DNA from: Dissophora ornata
Lineage: Eukaryota > Mortierellomycota > Mortierellomycetes > Mortierellales > Mortierellaceae
NCBI GenBank assembly: GCA_025201705.1
Contig: MU616909.1
Span: 1-23,319, forward strand
DNA length: 23,319 nt
Direction of reading: 5' to 3'
The notes beneath the pieces are model-generated. The model did no database searches and was not told where the DNA came from. It was given only the letters and a program-made list of their open reading frames with translations. Shown one piece after another: positions 1-10,800 of this stretch. Every line of letters begins with the position of its first letter. The first letter of the stretch is position 1. The position numbers and the translations under genes were made by a program.

Positions 1-1465
1 ACAAGGGTCTCGACCGTGTACTTGAGATCGCAGTCGGCACGAACATAAGCAGGGTCCTTGCCTCCGAGTTCCAATCCCGTTGCTATGTGACAGGGGGGGA
101 GAGAGATGGAGAGTTAGCCATTATGAATCATACGTATATAACCACATACGCGAGCGTGAACGGGATGTAATGGGCGCTTTACCGATAAACTTATGACTAG
201 CAGCCTTCTGGATCAGATGACCGCCCTCGACCGATCCCGTAAAGTTGACATAGTTGACCAATGGGTTCCCGACCAAGCTCTCAGTGTCGGCGTGGGACAT
301 GTGGATGCACTAAAACAAACATTGAGTCAACAAAGGGCTGGTTGGACAATGGCAATAAAATATCCGCAGAAGGGGGTAACATTTGATCCAGACTATTACT
401 ACGGGGACTCTCAAGCTGACGCTGCGCCCCGGCTGAAATTTTAGAAATTACGCCCCCTTCTCTTTTTTATCTTTTTTATAGAGGGCCGTGTGATCGATCT
501 GCCCTTTTTTTTTTTTTATCTTTTGCTTCCACGCGTTTTTGTTTTGATGATACTTTCTTTTCCCACAGGTCTAATTCCATGGCCCTTTCTTTGAGTTATC
601 TCACCAAAAGTCATGTGTTTTTGTAAGAGCGCCAGGGAATTCTGATCAACAGACCCGCGTTTTACGCCGTCTGCCCTTGACTGAGTCTAGTTGGCTGTTT
701 TCCCCACCGCCCATTGACATTCCCCGAGTTCGCGCCCTTTTTTTTTTTTTGGGAGGGGGTGGACGAATCTATCACACATGATATCATTCAATACCTGAAA
801 GACACCCTCGGGTAACCCAGCCTCAGTCCAGGCCTGAGCGAAACGTTCGCCGCAGAGGGGGGTCTGGGACGAATGCTTCAAGATCACAGAGTTGCCAGCA
901 ATGATTGAGGGCAACACTCCGTTCAGCGAGGACAAGTAGGGATAATTCCAGGCTAAGATTTTGAAGATAACACGAAAATGCTCTTTTTTTAGTCCTTTTC
1001 GGGTTGATCGTCATCACAGTAAAAAGGAGGGAGGCATCATTTTTTTTTCAAATACGTACGAGCAACGATCAAGACAACTCCCACGGGCTCCTTTCGAATA
1101 AACCTCTTGAACTTGCCCTCCAATCCCGCCTCATGGACCTCTACATCCTTCAAGGCCTCCTCCGCAACATCGACCATATACTTGCCACGATCCTGTGTTC
1201 CCTTGATCTCTCCTGGAGTATATCTTAATGGACGACCCATCTGCATCGTCAATTCCTTTGCCAACTCGTCCTTACGGCTACCAAGGATGTCCAAGAACCG
1301 GCGAGCCATCTCAACACGCTGCTTGAGTGGGGTCTTCTTCCAGGTCTTTTGGGCTTTGGTTGCAAACTCGACAGAGGCTTGCACTTTTTCAGAAGACGAG
1401 ATCTGGACGGTCGCATAGACACTAGAGTCCACGGGCGTGATAATAGATAAGGTCGAGGGCGACAT
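1..1465 (-). CDS. NAD(P)-dependent aldehyde dehydrogenase, 3'-partial at window edge
   Basis: This gene encodes the N-terminal half of an aldehyde dehydrogenase, which oxidises an aldehyde to its acid with NAD(P)+. Four exons can be read on the minus strand: 1465-1060, 952-795, 309-183 and 82 to the left edge. The GT-AG introns are 107, 485 and 100 nt. Splicing at 1060/952 restores the cofactor-site motif APWNYPY. Exon 3 carries NFTGSVEGG and exon 4 carries LELGGKDPAY, where the Glu of LELGG is the conserved general-base residue. The catalytic Cys lies beyond the window. The start at 1465 (MSPSTL) is chosen because the ALDH homology begins just after it and its context is ACCATCATG. An upstream in-frame ATG at 1534 would add 23 residues of simple-sequence translation. 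The motif wording resembles a broad bacterial-type ALDH subgroup rather than the ALDH2 class, so the substrate is unknown. Confidence is high for the family and moderate for exact use of the long second intron. Confidence 0.9.
310..794 (-). other. Long intron 2 of the aldehyde dehydrogenase gene
   Basis: This 485-nt GT-AG intron separates the codons for GVFQ and CIHMSHADT. It is four to five times longer than the other introns of the gene and is rich in T/A runs, including T11-T12 tracts near 507-518 and 739-750. No extra exon is needed, because the ALDH family reads straight across the junction. Confidence 0.7.
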
Positions 1466-1632
1466 GATGGTATAAATGTGTGTGTGAGTGAGTGTTCCTT
1501 TTGACTTGACTAGTTTGGTAGAGATGGTGGGCAAAGTTAAAGAGACAGAGGGGAATGGTTTGAGTAAAGAAGGGAAAAAAAGAGAAATTCAGGCGGTGAG
1601 AAAAATTAAAAAAAGACCCTGCTTTGCTTTGC

Positions 1633-1641
1633 TTTTTTATA
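1633..1641 (-). promoter_or_regulatory. Candidate TATA box of the aldehyde dehydrogenase gene
   Basis: The minus strand reads TATAAAAAA, about 170 nt upstream of the chosen ALDH start. Two ATTGG (inverted CCAAT) motifs lie further upstream, near 1650-1665. The interval 1466-1813 has no gene. It holds this promoter, a GT/GA-rich stretch near 1476-1494 in the presumed 5' UTR, and the 3' flank of NCL1. The call rests on motif and position only. Confidence 0.4.
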
Positions 1642-1723
1642 CTTTCTCGCCCAATGACACCCAATACATCATTAAACATGCGCGCACATTTCGAGTACAA
1701 TGCCATGCATGCTCTGTATGATT

Positions 1724-1729
1724 TTTATT
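1724..1729 (-). terminator. Candidate poly(A) signal for NCL1
   Basis: AATAAA on the minus strand, about 85 nt beyond the NCL1 stop codon, is in the expected place for a cleavage and polyadenylation signal. The area is A/T-rich, so a chance match is possible. Confidence 0.3.
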
Positions 1730-1813
1730 TTCTTTTTGTTATAAAAAAAAAAGGGGGGGGGGAGAGAGAGATGCTACAGAAAATCAATGCTCTCACCCTG
1801 TACTTTACACCTT

Positions 1814-4654
1814 TTACACAGTCTCTTCTTCCTCCTCCTCAGCCATAGCCGCGTCAGTTTCGTCATCCTCCTGGTCTTCAGTCATTGGCGAATCCTCTGT
1901 AGATGCAGCCTCCTTCTCCTTCTCCTCCGCTGCCTTCTTGGCCGCCGTACCCTTGGCACCACCCTCGACTACATTGGGCGAATCCACACAGTCCACTCCC
2001 AGACGCATCGCCAAACTCCTGCGCTCCTGCTTGTTCAATAACATGTTAAAGCTGACCTGCGCCTTCCAGACCGGGAAGACCAGCTTGCCCTTCACAAAGC
2101 CAGTGATGCCCTGGCCCTCCCATCGTGGGTTGGGCTCGTCCTTGTTCTCCTCCAGCTCAGGGTCAAACTCAAAGATACAGCATCCCGATTGCAACGATGA
2201 CAGACGTTCCTGGATCGCCTCTGGGAACTCTGAGATCTTTGGGTAGGGTGACTGAAGCAACGTGATGACCTCCTTGAGTTGAACGGGCATCACTCGGTTG
2301 TCCGACACAAACTGACGCATCATCGCAATGCCCTCGCTATGAGCCCTGAACGAGCACTCCACAGCTGTGTTGGAGTCCTGACGGATAAATGTCCTGACTC
2401 CAGTGTTGACAACCTACATTGAATCATGCATGATAGTATAAATCAGAAAAAATGGGTCAGAATGATCCTACAGCTTTTCCGTTGTCTGACTGAGATGCGT
2501 GATGAGTCCAAGGCGAAAGGGGGGTTCGTCAAGTACCTTCAAACGATGGATTTCGTCCGACTTCAAGAGGCTCTTGACAGCCTCGCTGACAAAATAGACT
2601 GTCTTGTTCTTCTCACCCTCAGAGCGCACCAAGAACTGATCCTTGGGGAAATTCTCTTCCAATCCATAAAAGTTTGAGAACAACACCACGTCCGAGTTGT
2701 CGGCATCCAAAAACAAAAATGGCTCCTCTTTGGGAGCAGGTGCGCCGAACCGCTCAGCACGGGTCATGCGGGGCTTCTTCACAGTCTCTTTAGTTTCTGC
2801 CTCGGCAGAGTCCATCTTGTGCTTGTCTCCTGTGGTGGCGGTATCCTCGCTTTCAGTCGTTTTCTCCTCCGTATCCTTTTCCTCAACATTTTCCTCTTCT
2901 TTGGTCTCAGGGGACTCTTCGGTGGCAGTCGCCTCTGTCGAGGTCGAAGCCTTTTCTTTGGCAGGGCGGTTGGGGTTAGGAACGACATAAGGCGCAGTCT
3001 TCTTGAACACTGCAACAAAAAATCCACCAGTGTCCTGCAAGTGAGGGTAGACGCGAAGACACCTCTCCAGATGCAATTCACCAGCGTTCTTTGGTGGCCA
3101 CATGCTTGGGAAATATTTGCCCTTGGCATCCTTGGGGACATCCTCGAACGTGTCCACAATCTTTCCTTCCCTCGTAAATACCTTCCAGTCCGACAGACCA
3201 GGGCGGCGCTTCAGCAATGGCAGCGTGTCGCTGACATCTACCAACTCCAAGGTACCGTTGGCGCGGTTCAGAATCTCTGCAACAACAGCCTCGTTCTCCA
3301 TGGGGTTGAATGAACATGTCGAATAAACGATACGTCCGTCAACCTTGAGCATCTGCACACCACGCTGCAAAATATTGACCTGTGTTTGGTGAAGTCCCAT
3401 AGCACCTCCGTGAGTCCAGTTGGTCCAAACCATGGGGTTTTTGCGCAAGGTTCCGTCTCCACTGCAGGGCACATCAGCCAGGACTCGGTCAAATTCGAAA
3501 GGGACAACCTCGCCTGATTTGTTGGGTGCAAGCTTCAAAGAGGGCATCATGGAGGCGTCATGGTTGGTGACGATCAAGCAAGGGCTCTGAAGGCGCTTGG
3601 TCTGATGGATCAACATATGACTGCGTCTGTAGTCCGCGTCGTTGGCGACAATCAATCCAGCTGCGTTTTTGTGTCGGGTTTCGTGTTCCATGATCCATTG
3701 TATGACGAAAAAAGTAGTTTCCAAGAGTTAGATATAAAAAAAAAAAGGTTTGGTCATCAACCATCTTGACGTGCTAAAAGTCGAATTGGCTACGCACCTG
3801 GCACGACTCTGTACTGCTCATTGGCGTGGACCATCTCAATGATCTGGGCAGTCTTTGATCCTGGCGCGGCGCACATATCCATGACCTAATTTCAAATCGA
3901 TGTAACAATATCCAGGTAAGAGCTATGATCCGAGGTTTGGGTCTACAGCGCAACATCCATGAGTCGACGATATCCTGGAATACGATCCGCTGCCGAACAA
4001 AATAAGCCTTGTATCCCGCTGCTTACCCAGTGCTGGGGCTGAACATCGAGCATCAAAGGTGGGATCATACTGACGGCCTCCTGTCGAGAGATGTTGCCGA
4101 CTTCAGTCTCGGCCACCAAGAACTGGTGGAACTTTGCATACTCTGGGCTCTTCTTTAACACGGAGCGGGGGACATCAAAGTGCCAACCGAGCTCATCAGG
4201 ATACCAGGGCAAGGGGCGGGGTGGGTTAGCGACAATGCCCTCAACCGAGATGTTGGACAAGTGAGGGACGAAAGCATTCTTGACTGTATCGCGGATCTCG
4301 ACAGCATGGCTATTCAGTTGATCGACCGGGAAGATGGGAGACGTTTTTTTTTTACAATTTAGCGGTTTGAATAGTGAAAAGTGGAGAGTCCCGAGAGTGC
4401 GTATTGCGTAGGCGAGTGGGCGGACGCGTGTACCTGCGTGTTCCGGTGATGCGGAAGGTTGTGGGCAGAGTAAGCTGAAGATGCTTCAAGAAGGCGGGCC
4501 ACTCCTCGTCGGACACGAGCTTTTGGGCCTTGTAGTACTCCTCCATCTGAGCATTCTCCCTCTTGACCTCGGTGTAGACGGCATCGGGATCGCGCTCCTT
4601 CTTTTGCTCCTTGCGGGCGGGCCCGTTCTTTTTTCTGGAGAATCGTCGTCCCAT
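1814..4654 (-). CDS. NCL1: tRNA (cytosine-5-)-methyltransferase, Trm4/NSUN2 type
   Basis: This gene encodes an S-adenosylmethionine-dependent RNA m5C methyltransferase of the Trm4/NSUN2 family, which modifies tRNA cytosines in the nucleus. Exons are 4654-4434, 4309-4027, 3885-3798, 3660-2537 and 2413-1814. The introns are 124, 141, 137 and 123 nt, and the predicted protein is 771 residues (human NSUN2 is 767). Exon 1 is basic (MGRRFSRKK). Motif I DMCAAPGSKT lies at about residues 171-180. PCSGDG with its release Cys is at about 263, and YSTCSFNP with the nucleophile Cys at about 313. This spacing of 50 matches C271/C321 of NSUN2. A Glu/Lys/Thr-rich insert spans about 430-505, followed by a possible nuclear signal (KKPRMTRAER). 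A C-terminal domain and an acidic tail follow. The start at 4654 lies on the Trm4-typical basic N-terminus. The gene diverges from the Myb-like gene. Function is inferred from the motifs and is very secure at family level. Confidence 0.95.
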
Positions 4655-4889
4655 GGTGGAATGCTGCAAAGTGTATGTAGGAAGGAGGGAGGATGAGAGA
4701 GCACGACGAGGACCAGAAAAAAAGAAAAAAAGAAAAAAAAAAGTGGCAAGGGTTCTGATTTGTTGTTCTGTGACGGCTATGGCTATTATTGTTTTCATGC
4801 AGGTCCCTGTGCTGCCAGCACCGCCAGACGTCTCCTCCTTCCTCTTCATTCTCGTCCGTCATTCATTCAGTCCGGGGAGTAATGCAACC
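4655..4889. promoter_or_regulatory. Divergent promoter between NCL1 and the Myb-repeat gene
   Basis: Only 235 bp separate the start codons of two head-to-head genes, so their promoters must overlap. The interval carries a plus-strand purine tract of A-runs broken by single G at about 4715-4743. I see no clear TATA box. In-frame ATGs for the plus-strand gene occur at 4611 (inside NCL1 exon 1) and 4779, so the exact right boundary depends on start choice. Confidence 0.45.
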
Positions 4890-7628
4890 ATGCACAGGGC
4901 TACCCTCTCACGGCTAGGCTCCTCCTCCGCCTCCTATCCTAGCTGCTCTGCACCACGTGCAGGGGCCACAACTGCGATACGATCCGCCGCAAGGACGCCC
5001 TTCTCGCTGCCTCTCGTGCGACCCCGCGACACGTCGCTCGACTTGACAGCAGCCCGTTGCCATAACATTGTAGACCGACGGTCCTTAATACTCTCTTGTC
5101 GGCAGCGTGGCTACGGACGTAAATACGCGTATTCGACCAGTTCTGCGGCTCAGCCCCTAAAGCAACACCACCACGGATCGGCACTCGAGTCTAGTTCTAT
5201 CGCGGTTTCCTCCCCCCGTATACATACCCCACATACCCCTGCCTCCACCACTTCGTCCCCACCACAACCTTCAGGAAGAGTAGCCTCATCCACAACTCGA
5301 AATGGATCAATAGCTCCCTTAATAGCATCAACATCGGGATCACGATCGGCAGCAGTATCAACGACAGAAGCAACATTGACCCGCAAGTCCAGGTCACCGA
5401 AAAAAGTCACTCACGAATGGACTCCACAACTGAACGCGCTCATCCTCACGCTGCACCAAGAACACCACATTAACTGGCGAACAATTGGCAAGCTCCTCGA
5501 CCGGCCCCACACGACCTGCTATACTCATTACAGTGTCAACATTCTACCAGCCCTCAAGCAAGGATGGTTCCCGCCACGGGTCGAGGATCAAAAACAGTTG
5601 GAGCAATTCATACAGAAAGCACAGCAGATCATGCAGTCGAACAAGGCTGCTGTCTCGTTGGCCGTAAGAGCTCGCAGAGGCAACACGTCAGAAGAAGCAA
5701 CTGAAGCAGAAAAGCCAAAGAGAGCAAGCTGGGATGAAGCTGCGGATCAAAAGATTAAAGAGATGGTTCTTGAAGGACGATCCTGGCCCACGATCGGAGA
5801 TGAGCTCAACAGGCCATACGCGTCTTGTTATTCGCGGTATTATAGCGCTTTGGATCCAGCGCTGCAGGAACCATGGACACTTGAGATTGTAGAACGAGTG
5901 GAGGAGTGGGTCAGGCAAGGCGTTTGCTGGAAGAAGATTGCCAAGGATCTAGATATGCGACCAGTATCCTGCAAATCCAAGTGGATGGCATTGAAAAGAC
6001 TGGATATTGCTCCTGTCACCACCGCTACCACCACCATCGCAATTACTACCGAGCTCAACACGGAACTGACAACGCCACTGGAGAAGACATCGACTGCGAA
6101 AGATGGCCGTATCAAATGGATTGCCTTCTCGAAAGAAGAATCGAGTTCAATTCTGGAACTCGTGGGAAAGCACGGATCAGAGAGCTGGGACCTGATACAC
6201 AGGGATTTTCAAGAACGCTTTCTCCATCACGGTACGTCGCTCAGTGGCAAGCGCTTGTGCCCAAACCGACGACGGCGGACTCAGAGACGCATCCTGAACA
6301 TCACTCCACTCGACCTCAGTCACCAGTTCAGTCGACTCGCCCGCACGAAATTCCACTGGACGTTCGACCAAGAAACGATTCTGGTACAGCAGGTCCTTAA
6401 ATACGGCGCAGAGGGGGATCACTGGGAGAATATCGCAATGCAGCTCACAGGGATTCATACGCCGGAAGAATGCCGATCGCATTGGAAACAACTTGATATG
6501 CCCATCTGTCCCAGTCCAGTCAAGTGGACCAAAGTCGAACAGAGCACATTCTGGGATCTCTGGCAGGAACTCGGATCAGATTTTGATCGACTCTCCAGGT
6601 TGAGTGGCGGACTACGCTCCCCTGCAGATTGTAAACAGTACTTTGAAACCACGACGAGCGATTTCTCAGACCCTGTAGAGGAGCCAGAGCTTTTCGAGAA
6701 ACAAGTTGAGGATTTCCGGGCAACGTTACCAATGTCACGACAAAATTACGTCTTCACAAAGGAACGATCTCTTCGACTACAGCGGGCAATGAAGTACTAT
6801 GGCAAGCAAATCGATCGATCGTGGGCTGAGTTGGCTACGTGGAGCTGGGTTGCCAACAGGGTTCAGCGCGGGCTGTCGGCTGCAGCATGCATGGATCATT
6901 GGACATATTTGCGCAAAAACATGGATGTGCTATACGGCCCGGTCGAGAAAGGGAAATCTGTCGTCAAACCCACTGTGCCAAACTTTTGGAGTCACGAGGA
7001 GCTCAAGTTATTGGATCAGGGAGTTCGTGCCCTGGGAGTTTCGTGGAACGATATTCAGGAGCAGTTCTTGCCCTGGCGAGCAGCAAGGTCGATCCGGCAA
7101 CGGTGGTTGCTGATGTCTGACAAGTCTACAAAGGTCGCTGAAGATGAATACTATACCATTATCGCCGCAGGGGACAACACCGGTGAGATTGACTATGATG
7201 CATTGACACAAAAGATGCCCGGATGGAATCGCTCCCCTTGTCGGCGAATCTTTGAGACCTCTTACAAACATCTCGTGGCCACAACCGTCTGGTTGCCGGA
7301 GGAGGACCGCCTGCTGGTCGAAAAGGTGCTCGAGTTGAAGGGACGGGACTGGAGTGCAATCGCAAGGCATTTTGAGGGCGTCCAGACTGCAAGAGCATCG
7401 CTCTACAATGAGGCCATGGCTCAGTTGAAGCCTGAAGGAGAGGATGGCAGTACGCCGATGAGAACGCAGAAGACGGCATGGCAGTGTCGGCTGCGGTGGT
7501 GCCAGCTGGTAGAGCCACTAATGCCCAAGAAATGGTCCTGGTCCGTTGGTGGCGGAAGCCGTGCTCTGAGGCTCTCGAAACAGCTTCTCACGGACCCACC
7601 AACATCCAAAGACACAACAACGCTCTAG
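4890..7628 (+). CDS. Multi-repeat Myb/SANT-like protein with predicted mitochondrial presequence
   Basis: This intronless frame gives about 912 residues from the ATG at 4890. It contains roughly ten Myb/SANT-like helix-turn-helix units between about residues 174 and 875. Examples are HEWTPQLNALI...WRTIGKLL, ASWDEAADQKI...WPTIGDEL, FHWTFDQETIL...WENIAMQL, NFWSHEELKLL...WNDIQEQF and VWLPEEDRLLV...WSAIARHF. Each has the Trp near the start of helix 1 and the W..I helix-2 pattern, and many end in a helix with C.S.W or C.S.Y spacing. The first 46 residues hold seven Arg and no acidic residue. A GYGRKYAYSTSS segment near residue 75 resembles a mitochondrial peptidase site, so import into mitochondria is inferred. 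Upstream in-frame ATGs at 4611 and 4779 are less likely because the first overlaps NCL1 exon 1. It probably binds nucleic acid, but the target is unknown. The gene is convergent with mitochondrial Lon. Confidence 0.85.
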   Translation: MHRATLSRLGSSSASYPSCSAPRAGATTAIRSAARTPFSLPLVRPRDTSLDLTAARCHNIVDRRSLILSCRQRGYGRKYAYSTSSAAQPLKQHHHGSALESSSIAVSSPRIHTPHTPASTTSSPPQPSGRVASSTTRNGSIAPLIASTSGSRSAAVSTTEATLTRKSRSPKKVTHEWTPQLNALILTLHQEHHINWRTIGKLLDRPHTTCYTHYSVNILPALKQGWFPPRVEDQKQLEQFIQKAQQIMQSNKAAVSLAVRARRGNTSEEATEAEKPKRASWDEAADQKIKEMVLEGRSWPTIGDELNRPYASCYSRYYSALDPALQEPWTLEIVERVEEWVRQGVCWKKIAKDLDMRPVSCKSKWMALKRLDIAPVTTATTTIAITTELNTELTTPLEKTSTAKDGRIKWIAFSKEESSSILELVGKHGSESWDLIHRDFQERFLHHGTSLSGKRLCPNRRRRTQRRILNITPLDLSHQFSRLARTKFHWTFDQETILVQQVLKYGAEGDHWENIAMQLTGIHTPEECRSHWKQLDMPICPSPVKWTKVEQSTFWDLWQELGSDFDRLSRLSGGLRSPADCKQYFETTTSDFSDPVEEPELFEKQVEDFRATLPMSRQNYVFTKERSLRLQRAMKYYGKQIDRSWAELATWSWVANRVQRGLSAAACMDHWTYLRKNMDVLYGPVEKGKSVVKPTVPNFWSHEELKLLDQGVRALGVSWNDIQEQFLPWRAARSIRQRWLLMSDKSTKVAEDEYYTIIAAGDNTGEIDYDALTQKMPGWNRSPCRRIFETSYKHLVATTVWLPEEDRLLVEKVLELKGRDWSAIARHFEGVQTARASLYNEAMAQLKPEGEDGSTPMRTQKTAWQCRLRWCQLVEPLMPKKWSWSVGGGSRALRLSKQLLTDPPTSKDTTTL

Positions 7629-7856
7629 AACAAACCACACCTGTACATTAGATTCACACACCTTACAGACGCATAAACAATCTCTATAGTTTATTTACTT
7701 TGTAATACGCGGTCTTCTTTTTTCTTTTTCGTTAAAAAAAATGGAGGGGACGTGACTCCTTCGTCTTTGCTCAGAAACGACTGCTTCGCCTTCTCTATAC
7801 ATAGTTGCCATGTCTTCACTGACCACAGCAGACGGAGCCGTTAAATTGCTCTTGGA

Positions 7857-7876
7857 CTCCTCTCTCTCTCTCTCTA
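7857..7876. repeat. CT dinucleotide microsatellite overlapping the Lon stop codon
   Basis: A (CT)n tract lies in the 245-bp gap between the convergent Myb-repeat and Lon genes and reaches the Lon stop codon (7874-7876). On the Lon strand it reads (AG)n and would begin the 3' UTR. The rest of the gap holds a T/A-rich stretch near 7718-7742 and no gene. Confidence 0.7.
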
Positions 7877-10800
7877 CCACTTCAACATCTCCTTCCAGCT
7901 GACCCCTGGAGACGCTGCCTCAACCTTCTTGGATTTCCTCTTGTGCGTCTCATCCTTTCGTGGCTCGCGGTTATCAATGTCTTCCTCGGCTTCCTCGCCA
8001 CCGGGCAGCTCCTTATTCCACACACCGTTGCCCTCCTCTTCCGAGATCGAGTCGCCAAATACAACCTTGTACACATCCTCATACCACGCCGCCGGAACGC
8101 CTACCACCCCTTCCTTGACATTATCCGGCAACTCCTCCCAGTCTGGCAAATTGGCCTGCGGGAAGATCAGCGTCTTCACTCCAGAGCGCTTCGCTGCAAT
8201 TGTCTTTTCCTTCAGTCCTCCGATCTTCAGCACTTTGCCCGTCAGCGTCAGTTCTCCCGTCATCGCAATCGTCGGGTCCAGGGGCTTATTGAGAGCCAAC
8301 GACAGCAACGACGTCGTCATCGTGATGCCGGCCGAGGGCCCATCTTTGGGGGTGGCTCCCTCGGGAACATGCAAGTGGATCGCTGCCTTGTTGAAGAACC
8401 GGTTCTCGGGGAAACGGCGGCCCATCAGGTTCTTTGCAAATGTGTACGCAATAGATGTTGACTCTTTCATCACATCTCCCATTTGACCTGTCCTCAAAAA
8501 GTTGGGTCTCGACTTTTCAGAGATTCCGCCATCAAGGCACGACTCGATGTAGAGGGCCGATCCACCCATCGAAGTCCAAGCAAGTCCCATCACAACACCA
8601 GCAGGGGTGGCATCGTAAAGCCTGTCAGCCTGGAAGATAGCAGGTCCGACGTAGTCCTTGAGATTCTCCGCCGTGATATCGACATGGACACTAGATGGGA
8701 TCTCCAGCTTTACCTCCTTGTTCTCGTCCTTATCCTTACTACTCTTCTTATCCGCGCTGTCCTTTTCAGATTGCTTGTTCTGCCTCGCTGCCTCTTCATC
8801 ATCCAACAAGGTTTCATCAGGGACCTTCTTGATAAAGTCCGACAATATGCTGTTGCTATCCTTCTCGTCGTCCTTGGCCACCTTCTCATCCTTGTCCTCT
8901 TTCTTGACTGGTACAACGCGCTCCACATCCGGCAGGTCCTGTACAATCTTAAGTGCTGCCTTTCGGAAGACCTTGTCAATTTGCTTCTTCAGGTTTCTAA
9001 CTCCTGACTCTCGACAGTAGTTCTTAATCAACGCCTCGATGGCATCGTCGTGGAGGTTGACATTTGCCTCCTCCAGTCCTGCAGCCTGCTTAGCCGTAGG
9101 AGCCAAGTAACGAGAGGCAATCGCGACCTTTTCGTCAGAGATATATCCTGAGAGTTGGATAACCTCCATACGATCCAAAAGTGGGCCAGGGATCGTGTCC
9201 AGAACATTCGCGGTACAGACGAATAGCACCTTGGATAGATCAATGGGGACATCCATGTAATGATCCAAGAAGGAGCCGTTCTGCTCAGGATCCAGCAACT
9301 CCAAAAGAGCCGAAGCTGGATCACCTTGGTGTCCGCGTCCGACCTTATCAACTAAATGCAGTGACAAAATAGGAAACGGTTAAATAAAGCGATTAAAATA
9401 TCCGTGAAATGACTCTCTCCTTTGAAAAGCGCCCGCGCTCTCAGTACCTTCGTCGATCAGGATAAGAGGGTTCTCAGTCTGGACACGCTTCAGGGCTTGG
9501 ACGACCTTTCCGGGCATAGCCCCAACATAGGTTCGACGATGGCCCTTGATCTCGGCCACATCTGTCAATCCTCCGACACTGAATCTGTAAAACTCGCGGT
9601 CCAGCGCACGGGCAATCGATTTACCGATCGAAGTCTTTCCCACGCCTGGTGGTCCCGCGAGGCAGATAATTTTGCCCTCGACAGTTCCGCGGAGGCGTCC
9701 CACTGCAATGAACTCGAGAATACGGTCCTTGACATCCTTCAGTCCATAATGGTCTTCGTCAAGCACGCGCGTGGCATGGCGAATGTCATAGTTCTCGGGA
9801 GAGCGCACACCCCAGGGCACATTCGTCAGCCAGTCCAGATAGTTTCTTGTCACGTTGAATTCGGATGCAGCCGGCTCGAGATGTTCCAATTTGGTAATTT
9901 CCTAATTGATTATTACAGAATTGCATGGTGACACAATTTGGTTAGTAAATCGTGATGCATCAGAAATATAATGCACTTGAAGTGGTTCAGCCATTCAGCT
10001 ATTGTTGTAGAAACATCACTTACTTCGTCAAAGACCTTCTTGACCTGCTCAGGCATCGCCAACTTGACGCTCTTCTCCTTGAACTTTTCAATCAGCTTAT
10101 CCTTTCCATCCGACTCGATACCCAGCTCCTTCTTGATGCCCTTGAGCTGCTCCATCAGGTAATATTCGCGCTGTCGCTTCGCGATCTTGTTTTCAACATC
10201 CTTGCTGATCTTGCTTTGAAGCTGCGCGTTCATCAGCTCCTTCTTGAGCACCAGCAGCGCCTTTTGCATCCTGTCTTCAATTGAAAGGGACTCCAGAACT
10301 GACTGCAACTCTTCAGGATCACCCTGAGACACTGCGGTTGCGAAATCAGCCAGCTTGGCAGGCTCCTCAAAGACATTGCCTGCGGACTGTGACATCGAAA
10401 AGTTTGCAATCTGGTCGCGGAAGAGCGGGTTTAATGATGCAATGTCCTTGAAGACTGCCACAATCTCGGAGGTAATGGCGCGGATGACCTGGTTCTTTCG
10501 GTTGTAGGGCTCGTCAATCATGTTTTCGACGTTGGCCAGTGTCACAGCATACTCCTTGGCCAGGAAGGTCGTGGGCAAGTGATGCGCCTCCTTGGGAACC
10601 GTGGATGATGAAGCTGAAGACATATCCTCAACGGTACTGCCTTCAATTGCAGTAGACTCCGCTCCTGTCACCTGTTCGACTGCCGTGGATGAGGCCTCTG
10701 ATGAAATGGCGGATGACTCATCATCCACCTTAAGAGTGACCGCCTGCGCCTTTTCGCCTTCTTCTCCAGCCTCCTTGACCATCAAGCCTTCGCGAGGAGC

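Noticed and set aside
4359..4862. Two overlapping frames of about 165 codons around NCL1 exon 1
   Set aside because: Only the part from 4654 to 4434 is coding. The extensions are the intron and promoter translated in passing.
6232..6284. Possible small intron (GTACGT ... CAG) inside the Myb-repeat gene
   Set aside because: It would be 53 nt and break the frame. The unspliced frame continues cleanly into the next repeat.
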